A stretch of DNA of 64,000 bases from Jannaschia sp. M317 (GTDB taxonomy: Bacteria > Pseudomonadota > Alphaproteobacteria > Rhodobacterales > Rhodobacteraceae). Location: the NCBI RefSeq assembly GCF_025141175.1, contig NZ_CP081155.1, forward strand, positions 1,951,001-2,015,000, written 5' to 3'. Both the position numbers and the translations under genes were made by a program. A model generated the notes under the pieces. That model was not told where the DNA came from. It ran no database searches and saw only the letters and a program-made list of their open reading frames with translations. This document shows positions 60,204 to 64,000 of the stretch, in pieces (position 1 is the stretch's first letter; each line of letters starts with the position of its first letter).

Positions 60204-60566
60204 TCAGGCGTTGGCTTCGCGGATCTTGTCTGCGGCGTCCTTGTCGAACCCGACGCCGTTCTCGGCCAGCATCGTGTCCAATTCGCCCGACAGGGTCATT
60301 TCGGTGATGATGTCGCATCCGCCCACGAATTCGCCCTTCACATAAAGCTGGGGGATCGTCGGCCAGTCGGAGTAATCCTTGATGCCCTGGCGCACGCCAT
60401 CATCGGCCAGCACGTTCACGTCCGAATACTCGACCCCCATGTAGTTCAGGACGCCGGCCACCTTGGCGGAAAATCCGCACTGCGGCATGGATTTCGTGCC
60501 CTTCATGAACAGCACCACATCGGTGCCCTTCACCATTTCGTCGATCTGCGTCTTGGCGTCGGTCAT
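60204..60566 (-). CDS. grxD: Monothiol glutaredoxin Grx4 type
   Basis: A 120-aa CGFS-type glutaredoxin with C30 in MPQCGFSAKV and the glutathione-binding WPTIPQLYVKGEFVGGCDI. Such proteins carry a 2Fe-2S cluster bridged with BolA and serve Fe-S delivery and iron sensing. Its gene lies on the same strand as bolA, separated by a small membrane protein gene, a conserved pairing. ATG 60566 is the family start. Confidence 0.94.
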   Translation of the reverse strand: MTDAKTQIDEMVKGTDVVLFMKGTKSMPQCGFSAKVAGVLNYMGVEYSDVNVLADDGVRQGIKDYSDWPTIPQLYVKGEFVGGCDIITEMTLSGELDTMLAENGVGFDKDAADKIREANA

Positions 60567-60570
60567 GGTC

Positions 60571-60828
60571 TCACTCCTGTCTGTCACGGCGCGGCACGAA
60601 GGCACGCGCATATTCCTGAGGGTCCCTCGGCACGCGGCTGGTCAACTGATTGCCGCCCCCCACGCCCGAGGAATAGTCGCTTTCGATCTCGGTATAGCCC
60701 GTGCCGGGGTCGATCCCGCGCGGCCGCCCACCGTCTTCCTGACCCGCTTCCTTGCGCAGGATCCAGATGGCGCGACCCAGCAGGATCGCCAGGATCAGCG
60801 CCGACAGGATCGCGGTCAGAAAGGTCAT
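60571..60828 (-). CDS. Small membrane protein between bolA and grxD
   Basis: An 85-aa protein with one N-terminal membrane helix (about 4-23), then a polar tail ending PRDPQEYARAFVPRRD. No family recognised. The start overlaps the bolA end by 4 nt and grxD starts 4 nt after its end, so it is part of the bolA-grxD transcript. A role in iron-sulfur handling is inferred only from position. Confidence 0.75.
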   Translation of the reverse strand: MTFLTAILSALILAILLGRAIWILRKEAGQEDGGRPRGIDPGTGYTEIESDYSSGVGGGNQLTSRVPRDPQEYARAFVPRRDRQE

Positions 60829-61067
60829 CCCGGCACGCGGGTCGTCAGGGCCAGCGCATGCAGTTCACCATGGGCACCGTCCATCTTGCCCTTGAGCGCG
60901 GCGTAAACGGCGCGTTGCTGGTTCACGCGGGACTTGCCGCGAAAACTCTCGTCCTCGACCTCGGCGGCATAGTGGTTTCCGTCACCGGCCAGATCGGTGA
61001 TCGTGATCTTTGCCTGCGGAAATGTCTCGCGGATCAGATCCTCGATTTCCTGTGCCTGCATCGCCAT
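60825..61067 (-). CDS. bolA: BolA family protein
   Basis: An 80-aa protein with the class II KH-like fold: AQEIEDLIRETFPQAKITITDLAGDGNHYAAEVEDESFRGKS, and the conserved His near the end (GAHGELHALAL). BolA proteins bind CGFS glutaredoxins, and grxD is in the same transcript. Either residue 1 or 3 could be the start (MAMQAQEIED). 122 nt upstream lies the purL end with a palindromic repeat between. Confidence 0.92.
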   Translation of the reverse strand: MAMQAQEIEDLIRETFPQAKITITDLAGDGNHYAAEVEDESFRGKSRVNQQRAVYAALKGKMDGAHGELHALALTTRVPG

Positions 61068-61140
61068 TGCCGGGTCTCCTGTCTGGTCCGCATTTAGCTA
61101 AGCGCCCCCCCGCCCGAGGGCAAGACCAAGGCGCGGGCGT

Positions 61141-61187
61141 CTTCTCTGCTTCTCAAATATCCCGGGGGGCCGGGGGCTGGCCCCCGG
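61141..61187 (-). repeat. Intergenic palindromic repeat, copy C
   Basis: Read on the minus strand: GGGGGCCAGCCCCC palindrome, CCCCCCGGGATATTTG and a purine tail (AGAAGCAGAGAAGAC), directly after the purL stop codon. It is the same arrangement as the copies at 39031 and 47911. Confidence 0.75.
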
Positions 61188-61189
61188 CG

Positions 61190-63364
61190 CTAGGCGAAGA
61201 TCTCGGCGAAGCGGCCACGATAGATATTCGACAGCTCGGCCAAGGGCGCGCTGGACGCGCCCAGCTTGACCATGTCGCCGCCGAACTGGCCCACCATGAC
61301 CAATGGCACGCCCGCCTGGCCTGCCGCCACCATCAGCGCCTCGGCGCAGTCGAAGGTCACGGCCAGCAGATAGCGGGCCTGGTCCTCTCCGAACAACGCC
61401 TCGGTGCCCGAGACGTCCAGCGTGACGCCCATGCCCTGTGCCTCGGCCAAGGAGAAGGCCGCCAGGGCCAGCCCGCCATCGCTGAGGTCGGTGCAGGCGG
61501 TGATCCAGGCGCGGTTGTCCAGGATGAAATCGCCATGGGCCCGCTCGGCGGTCAGATCCACGGCGGGGGCATCGCCGGACCGCCATCCCAGATGCTCGGC
61601 CAACAGGGCCGATTGTCCCAGATGCGTGCCTTCGCCGCCCAGCAGCAGGGCGATCATGCCGGGTTGAATGGCACCCGCGATCCGATCGTCCAGATCCTCG
61701 ATCAGACCCACCGCGCCGATGGTCGGTGTCGGGTCGATCCCGGTGCCATCGGTTTCGTTATAAAGCGAGACGTTGCCCGATACGATCGGCATATCCAACG
61801 CGGTGCAGGCTTCGCCAATGCCTTCCAACGCCTTGACGAACTGGCCCATGATCTCGGGCTTTTCGGGGTTGCCAAAGTTCAGGTTGTCGGTCGTCGCCAA
61901 CGGGCGTGCGCCCTTGGCGATCAGGTTGCGATAGGCCTCTGCCACGGCCTGGCGCCCCCCTTGCAGCGGGTTCGCCTTGACGTAGCGCGGGGTCACGTCA
62001 GAGGTGAAGGCCAGCGCCTTTGGGGTCCCGTGGACGCGGATGACACCGCCGTCGAGGCCCGGCAAGACGACCGAGTCGCCCATGACCTGCGTGTCATACT
62101 GCTCCACCACCCAATCGCGGGCGCAATAGTTGGCGCTGCCGATCAGGGACCGAAGCCCCGCCATCGCGTCGATTGCGGGGACGTCGCCCAGCGGGGCGGC
62201 AGGCGGCGTTTCGACCCAGGGGCGGTCGTATTCCGGGGCGGAAGAGGCCAGCGTCGACAGCGGCAGATCGGCGCGCACCTCGCCGCCGTGGACGATCACA
62301 AAACGGTCCTCGGCAATGGTTTCGCCCACGATGGCGAAATCCAGGTCCCATTTCTCGAACACGGCGCGGGCCACGTCTTCCTTGGCGCTGTCCAGCACCA
62401 TCAGCATACGTTCCTGGCTTTCGGACAGCATCATCTCATAGGCGGTCATGGCGACTTCGCGGACCGGCACACGGTCCAGGTCAAGCCGGATGCCAAGGCC
62501 GCCCTTGTCGCCCATCTCAACGGCCGAACAGGTCAGGCCCGCGGCCCCCATGTCCTGGATCGACACGACCGCGCCGGTCGCCATCAGCTCCAACGTGGCT
62601 TCCATCAGGCGCTTTTCGGTGAAGGGATCGCCGACCTGCACGGTCGGGCGCTTCTCCTCGATGGTGTCGTCGAATTCCGCGCTGGCCATGGTGGCCCCGC
62701 CGACGCCGTCGCGGCCCGTCTTGGCACCCAGATAGACCACGGGACGCCCGACGCCCGACGCCGCCGAGTAAAAGATCGCATCGGCATCGGCCAGGCCTGC
62801 GGCAAAGGCATTCACCAGACAGTTGCCGTTGTAGCTGGCGTCAAAGCGGACCTCGCCACCTACGGTCGGCACGCCAAAGCAATTGCCGTAGCCGCCGACA
62901 CCTTCGACCACGCCGTGCACCAACTGTCGCGTCTTGGGGTGCGCGGGTTCGCCGAACGACAATGCGTTCATCGCGGCCACGGGCCGGGCGCCCATGGTGA
63001 ACACATCGCGCAGGATGCCGCCCACGCCGGTCGCGGCCCCCTGATAGGGCTCGATATACGAGGGGTGGTTGTGGCTTTCCATCTTGAAGACGACGGCCTG
63101 GCCATCGCCGATATCCACCACGCCCGCGTTTTCACCGGGGCCGCAGATCACCTGAGGCCCATCGACCGGCAGGGTGCGCAGCCACTTTTTCGACGACTTG
63201 TAAGAACAGTGTTCGTTCCACATCGCCGAAAAGATGCCGAGTTCGGTGAACGTCGGTTCGCGGCCCATGATTTCCAGGATGCGGTCGTATTCGTCAGCCG
63301 ACAGGCCATGGGCCGCAATCAGGTCGGGGGTGATGGCGGGATCGGAATGGGGCGTGGATGCCAT
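61190..63364 (-). CDS. purL: Phosphoribosylformylglycinamidine synthase subunit PurL
   Basis: A 724-aa ATP-dependent enzyme of purine synthesis, the small type that works with PurQ and PurS. Motifs: [38 protein letters not shown], and [17 protein letters not shown]. It has both AIRS-like halves. Neither purS nor purQ is in the window. A palindromic repeat follows its stop codon and bolA lies on the same strand beyond it. Confidence 0.95.
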   Translation of the reverse strand: MASTPHSDPAITPDLIAAHGLSADEYDRILEIMGREPTFTELGIFSAMWNEHCSYKSSKKWLRTLPVDGPQVICGPGENAGVVDIGDGQAVVFKMESHNHPSYIEPYQGAATGVGGILRDVFTMGARPVAAMNALSFGEPAHPKTRQLVHGVVEGVGGYGNCFGVPTVGGEVRFDASYNGNCLVNAFAAGLADADAIFYSAASGVGRPVVYLGAKTGRDGVGGATMASAEFDDTIEEKRPTVQVGDPFTEKRLMEATLELMATGAVVSIQDMGAAGLTCSAVEMGDKGGLGIRLDLDRVPVREVAMTAYEMMLSESQERMLMVLDSAKEDVARAVFEKWDLDFAIVGETIAEDRFVIVHGGEVRADLPLSTLASSAPEYDRPWVETPPAAPLGDVPAIDAMAGLRSLIGSANYCARDWVVEQYDTQVMGDSVVLPGLDGGVIRVHGTPKALAFTSDVTPRYVKANPLQGGRQAVAEAYRNLIAKGARPLATTDNLNFGNPEKPEIMGQFVKALEGIGEACTALDMPIVSGNVSLYNETDGTGIDPTPTIGAVGLIEDLDDRIAGAIQPGMIALLLGGEGTHLGQSALLAEHLGWRSGDAPAVDLTAERAHGDFILDNRAWITACTDLSDGGLALAAFSLAEAQGMGVTLDVSGTEALFGEDQARYLLAVTFDCAEALMVAAGQAGVPLVMVGQFGGDMVKLGASSAPLAELSNIYRGRFAEIFA

Positions 63365-63420
63365 GGGGAAGGGCCTCGCGTGGGTTGCGGGCCCCTCTTA
63401 CGGCAGGTCAACGGGGGGGT

Positions 63421-63771
63421 CTAGCGGGTGACGGGCACCAGAGACGTGTCCAGCGGCAGGTTCATCCGCGCGGCCAAGGTCGCAGCATCGTCCGCCAGGC
63501 GCAACGATCCGTCGCTTGCCCGCGACAGACCCGCCACCATCAGGGCCGAGGTTTGCACCCGCAATGCCCGGTCCAGCATGACAACACAGGAAAACAGGCC
63601 ATCGGACATCTCGTTGACGGCGACCAACCGGCCCAGTCGGACCGCATCGGCGGTCAGGACATCGGTGCCGACCACTGCGCGCGCCTCATCGACCCGCAGG
63701 GGGTGCAGGTCGTCCATGGCTTGTGCAAAGCTGGGCAGCAAGAACAGGGCAATCGCAATGGCGAAACGCAT
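63421..63771 (-). CDS. Small exported protein of unknown function
   Basis: A 116-aa protein with a Sec signal (MRFAIAIALFLLPSFAQA, cleavage near AQA). The mature part has ARAVVGTDVLTADAVRLGRL and FSCVVMLDRALRVQTSALMVAG with one Cys. No family recognised; the middle resembles PRC-barrel-like segments only weakly. It is 56 nt upstream of purL on the same strand. Confidence 0.65.
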   Translation of the reverse strand: MRFAIAIALFLLPSFAQAMDDLHPLRVDEARAVVGTDVLTADAVRLGRLVAVNEMSDGLFSCVVMLDRALRVQTSALMVAGLSRASDGSLRLADDAATLAARMNLPLDTSLVPVTR

Positions 63772-63837
63772 TTTCGATCTCTCCCTCGGCTGGAGCTAGA
63801 CAAAAGCGCATTGCCGCGCTGAGTCAAGGGAGGCCCC

Positions 63838-64000
63838 TCAAAGGCGCTGTATTTCGGGCAGAAGTTCGCCATATCCCGTGGCCCGCCGTTCAAATGAGAG
63901 GCCCAGCGCAGTTGCGGCCGCCTCGGCCCGCGCGGTCAGGTCCGGGTCATCGGTCTGTGCAAGATAGACAAGTTTCCTGTAATTGCCAAAGTACATATCC
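63838..64000 (-). CDS. 3' end of a truncated gene (unidentified, possibly DUF1638-like)
   Basis: The frame runs from the right edge and stops with TGA at 63840-63838. The visible C-terminus of 53 residues contains YFGNYRKLVYLAQ, DDPDLTARAEAAATALGL and GYGELLPEIQRL. The pattern recalls the C-terminus of DUF1638-type proteins, but most of the gene lies outside the window, so the assignment is tentative. Confidence 0.6.
   Translation of the reverse strand, partial: DMYFGNYRKLVYLAQTDDPDLTARAEAAATALGLSFERRATGYGELLPEIQRL

Noticed and set aside
1..64000. tRNA or rRNA genes, insertion sequences, prophage, integrase or attachment sites
   Set aside because: None was recognised by eye on either strand. 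A tRNA scan would be decisive.

Overview
The window reads as a chromosomal segment of a high-GC alphaproteobacterium of the order Rhodobacterales (Rhodobacteraceae/Paracoccaceae, roseobacter-like). Pointers are the family character of nearly every protein, the cysG-DUF2849-cysI-cysH-DUF934-fpr sulfate assimilation operon, an infC gene with no ATG/GTG/TTG at the expected start, three copies of a palindromic GGGGGCCAGCCCCC intergenic element, and a candidate CcsR/cuckoo-type small RNA. I saw no tRNA, rRNA, insertion sequence, prophage or CRISPR array. Gene density is high, with many 1-4 nt start/stop overlaps.

Layout. 1-2.1 kb: infC (-) and a membrane-anchored Ala/Glu repeat protein. 2.1-8.2 kb: assimilatory sulfate reduction operon (-) with a divergent Lrp/AsnC regulator and a palindrome between them. 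8.4-14.9 kb: a TPR protein with five near-identical 46-residue repeats, sixA-moaA, a lipoprotein coupled to an acyl-CoA synthetase, and a small exported protein. 15-19.5 kb: M20 amidohydrolase, LysR regulator, cupin, small membrane protein, argE. 19.7-25.7 kb: peptide-type ABC transporter operon holding a cloverleaf palindromic repeat. 25.7-31.5 kb: AraC regulator, then a long minus-strand block coding a persulfide dioxygenase, two YeeE/YedE half-transporters, a DUF442 protein, and a three-subunit nitrile hydratase-family enzyme whose split architecture and active-site Arg suggest a thiocyanate hydrolase, followed by VOC, methyltransferase and monooxygenase genes. 31.7-35.1 kb: propionyl-CoA synthetase translationally coupled to an HK-REC-Hpt hybrid. 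35.1-39.5 kb: hydrolase-OsmC fusion, gltX, Tat-type metallo-hydrolase, DUF1801. 39.6-44.1 kb: nucleoside salvage operon cdd-deoA-deoB-add-upp. 44.2-46.1 kb: Pro/Ala/Arg-rich exported protein, TfoX-C protein, candidate sRNA. 46.2-49.8 kb: sitABCD-type metal ABC transporter behind two Fur/Mur-like operators. 49.9-55.2 kb: RND efflux pump and adaptor. 55.4-59.9 kb: YfgM-like, bamB, DapA-family, der. 60-64 kb: Flp-like pilin, grxD, a small membrane protein, bolA, purL, an exported protein, and a truncated gene at the edge.

How they fit together: sulfur recurs as a theme. The cys operon reduces APS and sulfite to sulfide with ferredoxin/FNR electrons, while the blh/yeeE/DUF442/nitrile hydratase-like block looks like a module handling sulfide, persulfide and possibly thiocyanate. 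The strongest candidates for something little described are that module (27.5-31.5 kb) and the sRNA with two CCUCCUCCC loops at about 46.0 kb.
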